From Musa acuminata AAA Group (taxonomy: Eukaryota > Streptophyta > Magnoliopsida > Zingiberales > Musaceae): a stretch of 64,000 bases of DNA. The stretch lies in NCBI RefSeq assembly GCF_036884655.1, contig NC_088348.1, positions 21,517,001 to 21,581,000 of the forward strand. Direction: 5' to 3'. The notes beneath the pieces were generated by a model, which did not search any database, was not told where the DNA came from, and worked only from the letters and a program-made list of their open reading frames with translations. The position numbers and the translations under genes are program-made. Shown in pieces: positions 1 through 9,995 of this stretch (positions are counted from its first letter, which is position 1; every line of letters starts with the position of its first letter).

Positions 1-2
1 AT

Positions 3-296
3 GGCTCTAACGCTGCTTATGTGAATTTTCCAGAGGTGGGCATCGAACCTTCCATGATACCGCTGTTGATTATGGATGCATGTTTCAGTGTATGCTGCCT
101 TGGACTGAGAGAGTTGCTGGCCTTACCCACTGTCAGCTTTGATGATACAGAGCCTTTACCTTTATGGGTTGCAAAATCTCTTAATGTTCAGTATTACCTG
201 ACATTTCTTATGGACTTTTCATCAATCTTCAATCCGGCATTTGTTTCAGCAGACGATGTGAAGTTTAATATCCATTTTCTGGGATTGGTTGCCTAA
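3..296 (+). CDS. Unidentified 3'-terminal exon, partial at left edge
   Basis: The frame beginning at base 3 is open for 97 codons to a TAA at 294-296. A good splice acceptor (TTTTCCAG) ends near base 33, so the exon may begin there, and the ATG at about 20 need not be a start. The peptide has a hydrophobic, Cys-rich stretch (PLLIMDACFSVCCLGL) followed by an acidic segment and PLPLWVAKSLN. That last motif faintly recalls the PLWLA motif of the GINS subunit PSF3, but the resemblance is too short to name the gene. The sequence after the stop is AT-rich and looks like 3' UTR. I read this as the end of a plus-strand gene whose body lies to the left. A chance open frame is possible. Confidence 0.3.
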   Translation, partial: GSNAAYVNFPEVGIEPSMIPLLIMDACFSVCCLGLRELLALPTVSFDDTEPLPLWVAKSLNVQYYLTFLMDFSSIFNPAFVSADDVKFNIHFLGLVA

Positions 297-1046
297 AGTT
301 ATCCCTGATTTGTTCCTCTTCGCTCAGTGAGCAGAAGTTGAATTATGCTGAACTATATAACAAGTCAAATGGAGTACAAAATGAAACCTAGGCTTTCTCT
401 TTTAGGAGGGGATAAATAAGATTTTATGCAGTAGAATAGTCGAAATTAAAAATAAAATTTCCGAAGAATTGAAAGTGTCGGATGGTGTATATTTTGTTTG
501 GTCCTAACTTAACAAGTTTAAATTTCTTAATCGAATTAGTATTTGATTTCATGTATGCTAATTATGTTTGGACTCATCCATGTAAAATTAAAATTCTCAA
601 GATATGTCACTGCTATCAACCTTCACAAAAAGAGGAAAAAACAAACACAGGAAAAATGAGTACAGCATGCAAAAGCGATTTTTTTTTCTGAAAAAGAGAA
701 AAACAAAGCATGCAATGGGTCGAAGAACAAGAAAATGCTGCGAACAAATCACAAAAAAAAAACATGCAATGTGCTGAAGAATAAGCATCTGTAGAAAATG
801 CTGCAAACAGATCACCAATCACCATAAATTCCTCAGCACTACTACTGGATAATTAGGTAGAAGAAAGTACTCCTTCTCAAGCCTCTAGTCTATGACACTC
901 AATACGTTGTCAAAATAAAGGGATCAAATTGAATTCCTTCCTGATCTCAATAATGTAATCGGAGAAAAACCAGACATCGGAACCAGGAACACATCACAGG
1001 AACATAAAGTTCAGGAAAGGACAAAACAAATCAAATCTAAGCCTCT
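297..1046. other. AT-rich spacer, no gene seen
   Basis: No recognisable coding region. The short frames here are simple A-rich or T-rich translations. The right part (about 880-1046) could be the 3' UTR of a minus-strand exon at 1047-1346. Confidence 0.5.
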
Positions 1047-1346
1047 TTACGACAACCATAAGTCATCACAGCCATATTTTATGCCCAGAATCCGACACAG
1101 TTGTAACAGTAGATTTGTAGCCTTAAATCCTGTGTTCTCCAGTGCCGTGATCTTTCCTTTTCCAAAAGCAAGGTGGAACACGATGATGACTTCGTCATGG
1201 CCACGTGAAGCAAGGAACAGTCTGCCCTTTTCCACCTCCTTTTCTTCTCTTTCAATTATGCGAGGCAAAAGGACACAGTCTTCCTTGTTCTCCTCCACAA
1301 AACACTCGCAGATCAGAGACTTAACCCACAGTGCAGCAGAGTTGGG
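1047..1346 (-). CDS. Possible terminal exon of unknown minus-strand gene
   Basis: The minus strand is open for about 99 codons between stops at 1347-1349 and 1047-1049. The composition is protein-like rather than low-complexity: an acidic/basic stretch (REEKEVEKGRLFLASRGH) followed by a hydrophobic segment and a Cys-containing tail. There is no good ATG in frame, so if real it is an internal or terminal exon. A long GT/GA microsatellite lies just upstream (1364-1446). I recognise no family. The call rests on composition alone, and the overlapping plus-strand frame is no more convincing. Confidence 0.2.
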   Translation of the reverse strand, partial: PNSAALWVKSLICECFVEENKEDCVLLPRIIEREEKEVEKGRLFLASRGHDEVIIVFHLAFGKGKITALENTGFKATNLLLQLCRILGIKYGCDDLWLS

Positions 1347-1363
1347 TTACAGTCCCGGCTGCG

Positions 1364-1389
1364 TTGTGTGTGTGTGTGTGTATATGTGA

Positions 1390-1446
<57 letters not shown>
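1364..1446. repeat. Compound (GT)n(GA)n microsatellite
   Basis: GT dinucleotides (with a short TATATGTGA interruption) pass directly into a GA tract. A similar GT-GA compound tract occurs in the large EAF1 intron at about 45613-45666. Confidence 0.95.
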
Positions 1447-1447
<1 letters not shown>

Positions 1448-1875
1448 TGAGAATTCTGCAGAAGCTGAAGCTGCTGGTGGTACAGTGCGCTGCAGCCAGA
1501 AGCAGCACCGGCAGCGACGTCCGCTCCTTTAACATCCGGCAACGATGGAGGCCGGCGAAGAAGCTCTACGTCTTCTCCAAGTTTCGTCGGCTGCTCCGCC
1601 GAGGGGTTTGCTCCGAAGATGAGCAGCCGAGCTTGGAGGAGAGCAAGGGGATGATGAAACAGAGGCTACTGGATCTGTTTGCTTCCTCGCAGTCGGTGGA
1701 AGACGAAGGCGGCAGCAGCAACAGCAGCGGTGGCGACGACGGGCGGGCAGTGGAAGCGCTCACGGCCCGCCGTGGTGGCAGAGCTTGGAGGTTTAGGTCG
1801 GCGGCGGGTCTCCGGTGCCGGTTGCTGCGGAGGGCTTGGCGACCTGTGCTGGTTGCTATTCCGGAGAGTGACTGA
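1447..1875 (+). CDS. Possible small basic protein, unidentified
   Basis: An ATG immediately follows the GA microsatellite and opens a 142-codon frame ending in TGA at 1873-1875. A GA-rich 5' leader is common in plant genes, which gives the start some support. The N-terminal half is basic (RPAKKLYVFSKFRRLLRRG). A Ser/Gly-rich acidic linker follows, then an Arg-rich tail that resembles translated GC-rich repeat. I see no domain, signal peptide or membrane segment. A second overlapping plus-strand frame (1679-1927) covers the same GC-rich stretch, so part of the openness may simply reflect base composition. Confidence 0.25.
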
Positions 1876-2145
1876 CATTACTACGTGTAGTCCATGCAAA
1901 TGCCCTTTCCTCTGGATGTGTTGTTGATTCCATGCCGAAGCATTTAAGCTCAAGACGATCATAGAAAGGTCTTGTTCATGTAGCATCTTTGATCACCATG
2001 GATTAAGGCTGTGTACTGCTTGGTGACAGATTGAAGCATAAGACACCTGTGTGAACTCATTTTGGGTAACTAAGATTGCAACACGGCACAGTTAATCTTC
2101 CCCGAGCACACAATCCTGTAGAATGCAGTGCACTCTGACGAGAGC

Positions 2146-2508
2146 TCAGCCGGAGATCTCGACGAGCTTCACCTCCTCTTCGGCTACGGTCACGGTGAGA
2201 ATTCCGTTCTCCATGGACGCCTTCGCCTGGTCCACCTTGGCGTTCTCCAGCAGTCGGAACCTACCGCTGCTTCGCTCGACGCGGTACCACCTGTCGTTCT
2301 TTTTCTCCTCCACCTTGTCCCTGCTGCGCTCGCCGCTAATTTGGAGAACCCTGCCTTCCCCCTCCTCCTCCATTCCCGGTAGGTCGGCCACGATGATGGG
2401 AGCCCGGGGGGTCTCCTTCCGGTCGACGCGGGTGTTGGCGAAGAACAAGGGATCTCAGATGTCAAGGGAGAGAAGATCGAAGGCATTGCCGGGTCTCACG
2501 ATCGACAG
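2146..2508 (-). pseudogene. Decayed cytosolic class I small heat-shock protein (HSP20)
   Basis: Reading leftwards from 2508, the peptide begins like a class I sHSP (SIVR..., then FDLLSLDI, the usual FDPFSLDIWDP). The initiator ATG has become CTG (2506-2508), and the Trp codon after SLDI has become TGA. The segment between WDPF and FANTRVD is almost wholly deleted. From 2448 to 2146 the alpha-crystallin domain is still open: [56 protein letters not shown], ending EISG and TGA. Several small in-frame deletions remove parts of the beta-strands and the usual ARRF run. The family encodes about 150-residue ATP-independent chaperones forming 12-mers. This copy lacks start and N-terminal arm and is very probably dead. 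Confidence 0.85.
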
Positions 2509-2509
2509 C

Positions 2510-2534
2510 CTCTCTCTCTCTCTCTCTCTCTCTC
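2510..2534. repeat. (TC)n microsatellite
   Basis: Uninterrupted TC tract abutting the lost start codon of the HSP20 pseudogene. On the minus strand it would have been a GA-rich 5' leader. Confidence 0.95.
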
Positions 2535-2906
2535 GATGGTCGGAGACGGCGGCTTCGAAGGATCAGCGAATTGGTTCCACTCAGCTTTGGGTTGCTTTCT
2601 GTTCTTGGGCAGAGGGGAGGTGCTGGTATCGCGTACTTTGTACCTTCTTATCGAATGAGCCTCGAAGTCTCGGACCCCGCTCTCGTTTCTTGCTCGGGTC
2701 TTCATAATGGGATAGGTGGCATCATCTGAATGGCTTCGAAAGGTGCTCGGTGTTGCTACCCTTGTTCTCCGACTAGTTTCCGGACCTTCCGTGGCCCAAA
2801 CTTCCATACAACAATTTGGGCCGGACCCCCATATACTGTTCATCTCGAGTATTAGCCCAATTTGAGCATCCCTCCTCCCCGGCGCGCGTTCTCTCTCTCT
2901 CTACAC

Positions 2907-2913
2907 ACAAAAA

Positions 2914-2951
<38 letters not shown>
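2907..2951. repeat. Poly-A and (TA)n tract
   Basis: A-run followed by about 11 TA dinucleotides; simple repeat only. Confidence 0.95.
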
Positions 2952-2953
<2 letters not shown>

Positions 2954-4169
2954 TCAGCACAAGGTAGATTAAACTACAAAGGTGACCTTTCCATTAATTT
3001 ACTGTGATCCAACATAGAAAAGTTATATTTAAGAAAACCTTATGCATCTTCGATAGGATTATTATTTTTGATCGAAAATATTCAAGATTGGAGACCAAAA
3101 TAATTTTGTAACCGATCAAAATTGAACTAAATCGTATTCGAGAGGAATTTTTGTGATACGAAGATTCTTTTGGATACATTTTGGACTAAAATGCTCACTA
3201 ACAGAGTAGTTATTTTGTTTTTAGAAAACCATATAAGCGAATGACATTCATTAATCATCATTTCAAAAAGAAAGTATTCATGACAAGGAGGTCATTTAGG
3301 TACATTTGGTGCAAAACGATACAAAAAAAAAAAAGACAGTTATACTTTAAAAAAAATTACAATTTATCGTTTAAAAAAATTATAATTACCTGTTTGTAAC
3401 GTTTGAATCAAATCGAACTATACTAGCCCAGTAATTTGAACCCAAAAAAAAAAGTACTTTTTGAAGATATTTTGATAAAAATACTATTAACTGTTGGATC
3501 TGTGAGGGTTGTTTTTATAAGGTCTATAAGGTTGACATAATGGATTTATATACGAGACTTAATATTAAGTTTTGAATATTGATGATAAAATTAATTAATA
3601 AATATAAGTAACTAATATTATATCAAATGATACAAGAAATATTTTTACGTTGACTCAGGCCATCGAAGGACAAATGTCATGTTGGAGAGTTAGGTATTAT
3701 ATTAAAAAATTATCATATAAAAAATTATACGTCGAGATTGATCGATATATCAAAAATTGAATTTCATAATAGAAATTTAAAATTATGTTAAAGGATCAGA
3801 TATCACATAAGAAGATCGATATTCTAGATGACATTAGAAAATTATTTAGAAAAGTGGTGTAAGAAGCCTTTCCTCTCTTCCATTACTATTATAGTGATGA
3901 TAGAAAGAATGTAGATTAAAAATTAACAATATTTTTCTAGTGACGTAACATCACACACATTCTTGTAATGACTTTGTTATATGAGACTATTCATTTATGG
4001 CCATGGTAAGCATTATGACAAATGCCTAGGAGCACAATGAACAATAATCAAATACATACATGTGATCAATAATGTGTAATACTGTGTTAAAAGTTTGGAT
4101 CAAACGAAAGGAATTCAAAAGAAAGGACCTGATACTTCCTTCTCATTCCACCTCCTCCAAGTTTAAGTA
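2952..4169. other. AT-rich intergenic DNA
   Basis: No gene seen. The sequence is strongly AT-rich with frequent stops in all frames. A stretch near 3570-3620 (TTTTGAATATTGATGATAAAAT) resembles the beginning of element B's LTR and may be a relic of an old solo LTR, but the match is too short to call. Confidence 0.5.
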
Positions 4170-4575
4170 TCTCAAGACACGTTACCTCCTACGTAATATA
4201 AGCACCGAACAACTTTTTCGAAAATTATTGGTGTTTTTAAACTTTATTTTGAAAAATATTTGAGTTTTATTGAGCTTGTTAGTGTTATTTTTATGGAAAC
4301 TCAAAATTTCCAATATTTTTATTATTTCCTTATAAAAAGCGCTAAATTTTTTTATAGTTGTTTCATATTTCAATTAAAGAAAGTTTTAAGGCTTACCATT
4401 TTCGTGTTTTTTTTTTATTACCATTTGGCTTTTTCAATAGCAAGGACTCTACCTTTATTCTAAGCTAAGGAACATTGTTTCCCCTCCCCCAAAAAAAAGA
4501 TTTCTATTTCACTATTTTCTATCTAAGCTCATTTCTTCTGTGCTCGTAAATCTGTAATAATTCACTTGTGATCTT
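4170..4575 (+). repeat. Displaced duplicate of the calmodulin-like gene's upstream region
   Basis: This stretch runs parallel to about 28905-29490, directly upstream of the intact calmodulin-like gene. Shared landmarks in the same order include AATATAAGCACCGA, TTATTTTTATGGAAACT, CATATTTCAATTAAA / CACATTTCAATTAAA, TTTTAAGGCTTACCATTTT, TAGCAAGGACT / TAGTAAGGACT, and the later CTATTTT...TAATAATTCA. The orientation is the same. It is best explained as one end of an old tandem duplication whose coding remains now lie at about 26170-26480, separated by about 21.6 kb of inserted elements. Confidence 0.8.
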
Positions 4576-7041
4576 ATCCGTAGAGGGGAAACATTGATTA
4601 CATTAAAATATACTTGCAATAAAGTTTGTGAAATTATTTCTTAGTACAGCAACTATGCACTTCTGATTTTTTTTTTAACCTTCTTATTTTTTATTAAATA
4701 TTTTTTTTATTTAATAGGATCAAAATAACCTTTTTCAAATTTTACCCTAACAAAAATCCATAAGTAACAAGAATCACCACTATCGTAGCATCTCTCTTTC
4801 GGCTTATAGAATTTGATGCAAATCTTGCTCAAATTTCACAATTTCCTCGTATTATGGTGGGTGGCCTCTTGATATAGGGCCCAATGTAATGATCTAATGG
4901 AGTAGATCGTGACATCCTTCAAAATTAAAAAAAGGGATCTTTTTATGTTATGTATATAATTGGGAAAAAAAAAGGCGAGGTAAAGTTTCTATAGTTCTAA
5001 TAATTATTTTTTAGCATTATTTTTGTCAATTGCACGTGAACGTAATTCATTGTATAGAAAATTATCGTTAAGAATGATTGACTCATTCCACCTTCTTGAT
5101 CGTAGGGCTCCTTACAACCCACATATGTTTGACAAAATATATTCTATATTTAAATCAATAAAAAATTTAAGAATAAATTTTATTTGAATAATAAGCTAGT
5201 CGATGGATACCTAAAGCCCTCCTTCCATATGCCCCAAACTATGGTATCAATAGAGAATATTTTCTTTTTAATGTCATACTAATCGACACACTTGGATGAC
5301 ACCACATTATCACCATATTATTAAAATTTTAATTGACTATCATTTCTAACAATATCATGCACATTATATTTTATTTCGAGAAAAAGATTTATATAACTTA
5401 AGATCTCGATACTCATCAATAATAACTAAGTAATGCTCATATAGCACACATGGGATGTGGGGACAATCGAAAATGTTATGGCATAGTAACTTAAGTTGTT
5501 CATATAAGAAGAGTCAAATATAAGAGATGTACGAGAGCATCGAAACATACTGACTTGAAATTCTTACACAGAAAGTGTCAAATATAAGAGACACAAGAGT
5601 ATCATAATATCCTAACTTGAATTGTCCATATAGAAAGTATTAAATATAAAAAACATATAAGGGCATTAAAGTTTGTCGACTTAAATAGTCCATATAATAA
5701 ATGTCAAAAATATATAAAAGTATTGAGACACTTCAATTATATACGTAGGGAGGGAGTGTTGAATACGAATACTTTATAAGGACATCAATATTACTTAGAT
5801 CGAAGGGTCGTGGCTACCTTGGAGGTGTGGTAGACTTGGGACACCATCGCTAACTTGAAAAGGTGGGGAATGAAGACATCCCGAACAACTCGGTGATGTG
5901 GACATTGCAACAATCTTGAATGTTGGTATACTTAGGACATCATAGTCTACTTTTATGATATGGTGAGCTAAGATTTTAGAGTTGATTTAATGTTGTAGAG
6001 AACAAAACTATTACAACTATCTTAAAGATGCGACAAATGGAGATGTTTCAAATGACTTAATATTAGAGGCATTATAACCATCTTGAAGATGCAGTAGACG
6101 AAGATATCATGACCGACTTGATGTTGTAGCTAGCCTGGGAAGATTGTGACCATCCCGAATATTTGACAAACTTCGCATTATCATAGCCATCTTGTGGCAT
6201 ATTCGAATGTCATGACCGCTATTGAGAGACAATAAACTTATGATGTTATGATTATCTCAAGGAGTTGATGGACTTACAACATTTACAAATATCTTGATTA
6301 TGTTATGGACTCATGGAGAAGTCATGGGGAATAATTGAGTCACCGATAACGGTTGAAGTTGTGAACAATGGTTAAGGCCATGAATGTTAAAAGAAGCCAT
6401 AGACATGACAAACAAGGATCCTCACATAGATTGTATTGAAGAGAGAGAGAAGGCTTCCAAAAACTAAAAAAAATCATAGAAATCAACCATCAAACAATAT
6501 ATTAAAAAAATAAACATAAGAGTTCAACAACTCCCACATGCATCTAGAAAAAAAATCAAATTCTTCCTCATATGAGATCAATTATAAGATCCTTGAGTTA
6601 TTTTCACTAAGCACAAATTTTCGTCCTCTCACATAAATCTCAAATAATTTATATTATTTTTTCACTAGAAATCCTATACCATTTTAGAGATCCTAGAGAG
6701 AAATACAATATCACTAAAAATATTTCTTATTTCTTATTCTCCTTTGATTAAAACCAAGAGATTATGAGATATTTACATAAGAACTGACATGGATAAATCA
6801 AACTTCCACATATCCGTGCAACGATGTTTCTCCTACTATGTAGATCCTAGGATGATGGTGGCAGGCTATAACATTGGGCAGCCAAACAATTGACGATGTG
6901 CTACAACAACAATGATCAGTGAGGCAGCAATGGCAGTCGGCTATAGGCTATGAGCAGTGCTGGGGGAGGGTCGTTGTAGGCTTAAAGAATCGATCATCAT
7001 GAAGCCATGAGACATAGATGTTACAATGTTAAGGTGCAGTC
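4576..7041. other. AT-rich intergenic DNA with diverged short repeats
   Basis: No gene seen. Between about 5440 and 5760 a 60-70 bp motif (GTCAAATATAAGAGA..., then a variant of AACTTGAA..CATATA) recurs three or four times with heavy divergence. Between about 5800 and 6300 another short motif (ACCATCTTGAAGATG..., GATGTTGTAG...) recurs irregularly. The part at 5255-5345 resembles 20862-20930 on the other side of element A. The whole looks like an old, degraded repeat into which element A inserted. Confidence 0.5.
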
Positions 7042-7647
7042 TGTTGGGCTGGCAGCCCATAAATTCAGCCCATAGTGGGCTTGGGCGGCCCACAGCTCAC
7101 CCCCTCTTAACTTAACCTTAATTAACATTAGGGGGGTGTGGTGGCTGTGTTTTAGAGGCAGAAAAAGGCATAAATAGGGCAGCAACGTGGGAGAAGAAAA
7201 GAGCCACGGGATTCCAAAGAAAAGGAAGAAAACAAGGCAGAAAATGAAGAGAAAGAAAGGGAAGAAGACAAGGACAACGCAGAGAAGCTGTTCTCAATCA
7301 TCTAGTGGTATTCTCATCTTAGGTTAGATCAAATCTACAGTAGACTCTTGTTGTGATTACTTGGGGAGGTTTTAGATATCGTGGACAGTGACGTGATCCT
7401 TATATCCCAGTTGTTCTCTTGTGATTGTTGCTAGGGTTTAGGGCAAGAGATTGAGATTTGTATATTCATTATTCTCATAGTGGATTATCTCTAGTTTGCC
7501 CCGTGGTTTTTACCCTTCACATTGAAGGGGTTTTCCACGTATATCTTGATGTTCTATTTGATTGTGGTTCCATTTAATTCCGCTGCGTATTATGGTCTTC
7601 TAGTATTTGTTCATATACAAAGGTTATTCCTGTTTTTATCCCCATCA
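7042..7647 (+). repeat. Element A 5' LTR
   Basis: 606 bp, beginning TGTTGGGCTGGCAG and ending CCCCATCA. An ATAAATA box at 7170-7176 is a likely core promoter. It is paired with 19850-20454. Confidence 0.95.
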
Positions 7648-7649
7648 AC

Positions 7650-7661
7650 TGGTATCAGAGC
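7650..7661 (+). other. Element A primer-binding site
   Basis: TGGTATCAGAGC, two bases inside the 5' LTR, is the exact complement of the 3' end of plant initiator methionine tRNA. Confidence 0.95.
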
Positions 7662-7684
7662 AAAAGGGTTTTGGTGATTTAATT

Positions 7685-8523
7685 ATGTATTTGAACATAG
7701 AGGTCAGTAATGTTTCTCGCATGATTAGTTTAAATGGAAACAATTGGATGATATGGACACCAAGAATGGAAGATATCTTGTATTGCAAGGATTTGTATGG
7801 ACCTTTGCAAGGGGATAGTGCAAAACTCACAACTATGACAGATGATGAGTGGAAGAGGTTAGATAAAAAAACAATTGGATTTATTTGACAGTGGCTTGAT
7901 GATAGTGTCTTTCACCATGTTTCTACTGAAATTTATGTATATTCTCTTTGGAAAAAGTTGGAAAGTCTCTATGAAAGAAAAACAGCTGGCAACAAAGCTT
8001 TTTTTATCAGAAAACTTGTGAACCTAAAATATAGAGAGGGTGCTTCTATTGCTGAACATTTGAATGAAATACAAAGTATTACTAACCAGTTATCCTCTAT
8101 GAAAATGTCTCTTGATGATCAGTTGCAGGCATTGTTACTTCTCAGTTCATTACCAAAAAAGTTGGGAGACACTGGTGGTTTCCCTTAGTAATTCTGCACC
8201 AGATGGTGTTGTCACTATGAGTCAAGTAACAAGCAGTTTGTTGAATAAGGAGTTGAGAAGAAAGAGTTCGGCAACATCTCAGAATGATTCACAGGCACTT
8301 ATCTCGGAGAACAAAGGAAGGTCAAAGTCTAGAAGTAGTTCACGCATGGGTATAAGCAAGTCAAGATCAAGAAAAGATATTGTTTGCTATAATTATGGTG
8401 AGAAAGGACATTACAAGAACCAATGTAAGCAACCTAAAAAGAGCAAGAAAAAGGGAAAAGAAGTGGAGTCTATAGAGTCAAAAGATAATATCACAGCTAC
8501 AATCCAATGTGGTGATTATTTGA
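7685..8523 (+). pseudogene. gag: Element A gag (broken)
   Basis: The frame starts at ATG 7685 and carries a copia gag (UBN2-type) domain: NGNNWMIWTPRMEDIL, LWKKLESLYERKTAGN, LRS-type helices and a basic linker. It then has a zinc knuckle at about 8385-8430. The knuckle has lost its second Cys (CYNYGEKGHYKNQC, where CX2C is expected). The frame is interrupted by TGA at 7886-7888 (expected CGA), an extra A in the A-run at about 8154-8159, and another one-base shift near 8520. This part would have formed the nucleocapsid of the virus-like particle. Confidence 0.9.
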
Positions 8524-8688
8524 TTGTCTCCTTCTGATGATATTTTTTCTTGTGTGTGTCAGGATCTTGAGTGGGTGATTGACACAGGTACTTCTTATCA
8601 TGCTACACCACGGAGGGAGTTTTTTGCTACATACAGGTCTGAAAATTTTGGTGTTGTCAAGATGGGCAACTATAGCACAGCATACATC
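8524..8688 (+). pseudogene. Element A protease, N-terminal half
   Basis: Aspartic protease with active-site motif VIDTGTSYHAT followed by a PRREFFATYRS segment typical of Tnt1-like elements. The frame is cut at 8693 by element B and resumes at 16830 in the MGDIHLKTN segment, so the two halves flank the nested insertion. Confidence 0.9.
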
Positions 8689-9246
8689 ATAAGTGTTGAA
8701 TCTCGGATTTTGATGATAAAATCAATTGATGGGTTAATTGATCTAATCCATATTATTGAGTTAAGTATGTAGGATTAACTACGATAACCAGAAAACATAA
8801 AGCAAGAATACCGGAGTTAAGTTCAATGGACGTTTAAGAGTCCGAAGAATCGTCAGAGATGCTGCCGGAACCAACCGAGAAGAAATCGGGAACCTGTCGG
8901 AATTTTCGGAAGTTCGCCGAAGAGATCGTCGGAGGTTTGCGGAGATCACCAAGAAGGCTCGGCTACTCGTTGAAGTCGTCACAAGATCGGGAGCTTGCTG
9001 GGAGTCCGTCGGAAGAAATCTGAGAGCATATCGGAAGTCCGCCGGAAGTTCGTCGGAAAGCTCGCCGGAACAAGACTCGAAGTTCATGGTTGAAAACTTG
9101 TTTGGGATGTTTTTAGTTATGTAGTTCACATGTAATTAGGATTAGGATTAAAAGATAATCCTATATCCTGGTTAGGGGCCAATTGGGCCCAAAATTAGAC
9201 TTGGTTTGGGCTAAATTTAAAGCTCAACCAGTGAACCGAAGGGTCT

Positions 9247-9388
9247 AGCGGTGGCACCGCCCAGCACCCGAGAGCTAGGCGGTGGCACCGCCCAACACCC
9301 AAGAGCCAGGCGGTGGCACCGCCAGTCCACTGTCAGTGTTAGACACTGACAGGCGATGGCACCGCCACTGACAAGCGGTGGCACCGCC
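9247..9388 (+). promoter_or_regulatory. Palindrome cluster in Sirevirus LTR
   Basis: Five copies of a 15-bp inverted repeat, GGCGGTGGCACCGCC or a one- to two-base variant, lie at about 9247, 9278, 9309, 9352 and 9374. Between the third and fourth is a perfect 10-bp-arm hairpin (CTGTCAGTGT, loop TAG, ACACTGACAG; 9330-9352). The cluster sits about 60 bp upstream of the TATA box. It is conserved in the 3' LTR at about 16109-16253. Palindromes in the LTR are a known Sirevirus trait; a protein-binding or hairpin role is inference. Confidence 0.8.
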
Positions 9389-9448
9389 AACATCGAGAAC
9401 CAAAGAGAATTCAAATTTTGGAGCCCAAATTTGAATCCTCTTGAGGCC

Positions 9449-9456
9449 TATAAATA
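9449..9456 (+). promoter_or_regulatory. TATA box, element B LTR
   Basis: TATAAATA in the context GGCCTATAAATACCCC, conserved at 16313-16320 in the 3' LTR; the likely retrotransposon core promoter. Confidence 0.7.
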
Positions 9457-9945
9457 CCCCTCATTTCTCAGTTGAGATTACAACTTTTGTGAGAAACAAT
9501 AGATTGAGAAAAAGGTCTTAGAGAAGTCTTGTTTTCAATTTGTTAGAGTGTTCACCTCCTTCTTTCTTGCTAAAAATTTGTAAGAGTGTGAACAGCTTGT
9601 AAAAGGTTGTAAGAGGGGTATTTGCCCTTCCCCTTCAAGAGATTTGCTAGTGGAAGGTGGGAGCCTCATCGAAGAAGGCCTCGCAAGTGGATGTAGGTCA
9701 TATGACCGAACCACTTTAAAATTGGTGTGATCTCTGGTTTGCATTTTCTTATTGTTATTTACATTACTACAAACCTTCTTACGTGCTTTATTTCCTTATT
9801 ACTTTTGCTGCACACCTTTACGAACACACATTCAAGTTAAGCTTTTCAAGTTCGGTTTTTACTGTATCAAAGATTTGTCGAAACCAACGTTTTAATCCGC
9901 TGCACTAATTCACCCCCCTCTTAGTGCCGCTTTGATCCTAAGAAT

Positions 9946-9957
9946 TGGTATAAGAGC
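9946..9957 (+). other. Element B primer-binding site
   Basis: TGGTATAAGAGC matches the initiator-Met tRNA complement except for one C-to-A change. Confidence 0.9.
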
Positions 9958-9995
9958 AAGGCTCACTCTTATATTTGGTTTGATACCCAAGAGAG

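Larger units (their letters stand above)
8694..9943 (+). repeat. Element B 5' LTR
   Basis: 1,250 bp, starting TGTTGAATCTCGGATTTTG. It carries a TATAAATA box at 9449-9456 and a cluster of palindromes at 9247-9388. The last bases read CCTAAGA instead of CCTAACA of the 3' LTR, a point change in the terminal CA. Confidence 0.95.

Noticed and set aside
3570..3900. Solo LTR related to element B
   Set aside because: Only about 20 bases resemble the LTR start; no end motif or target duplication found.
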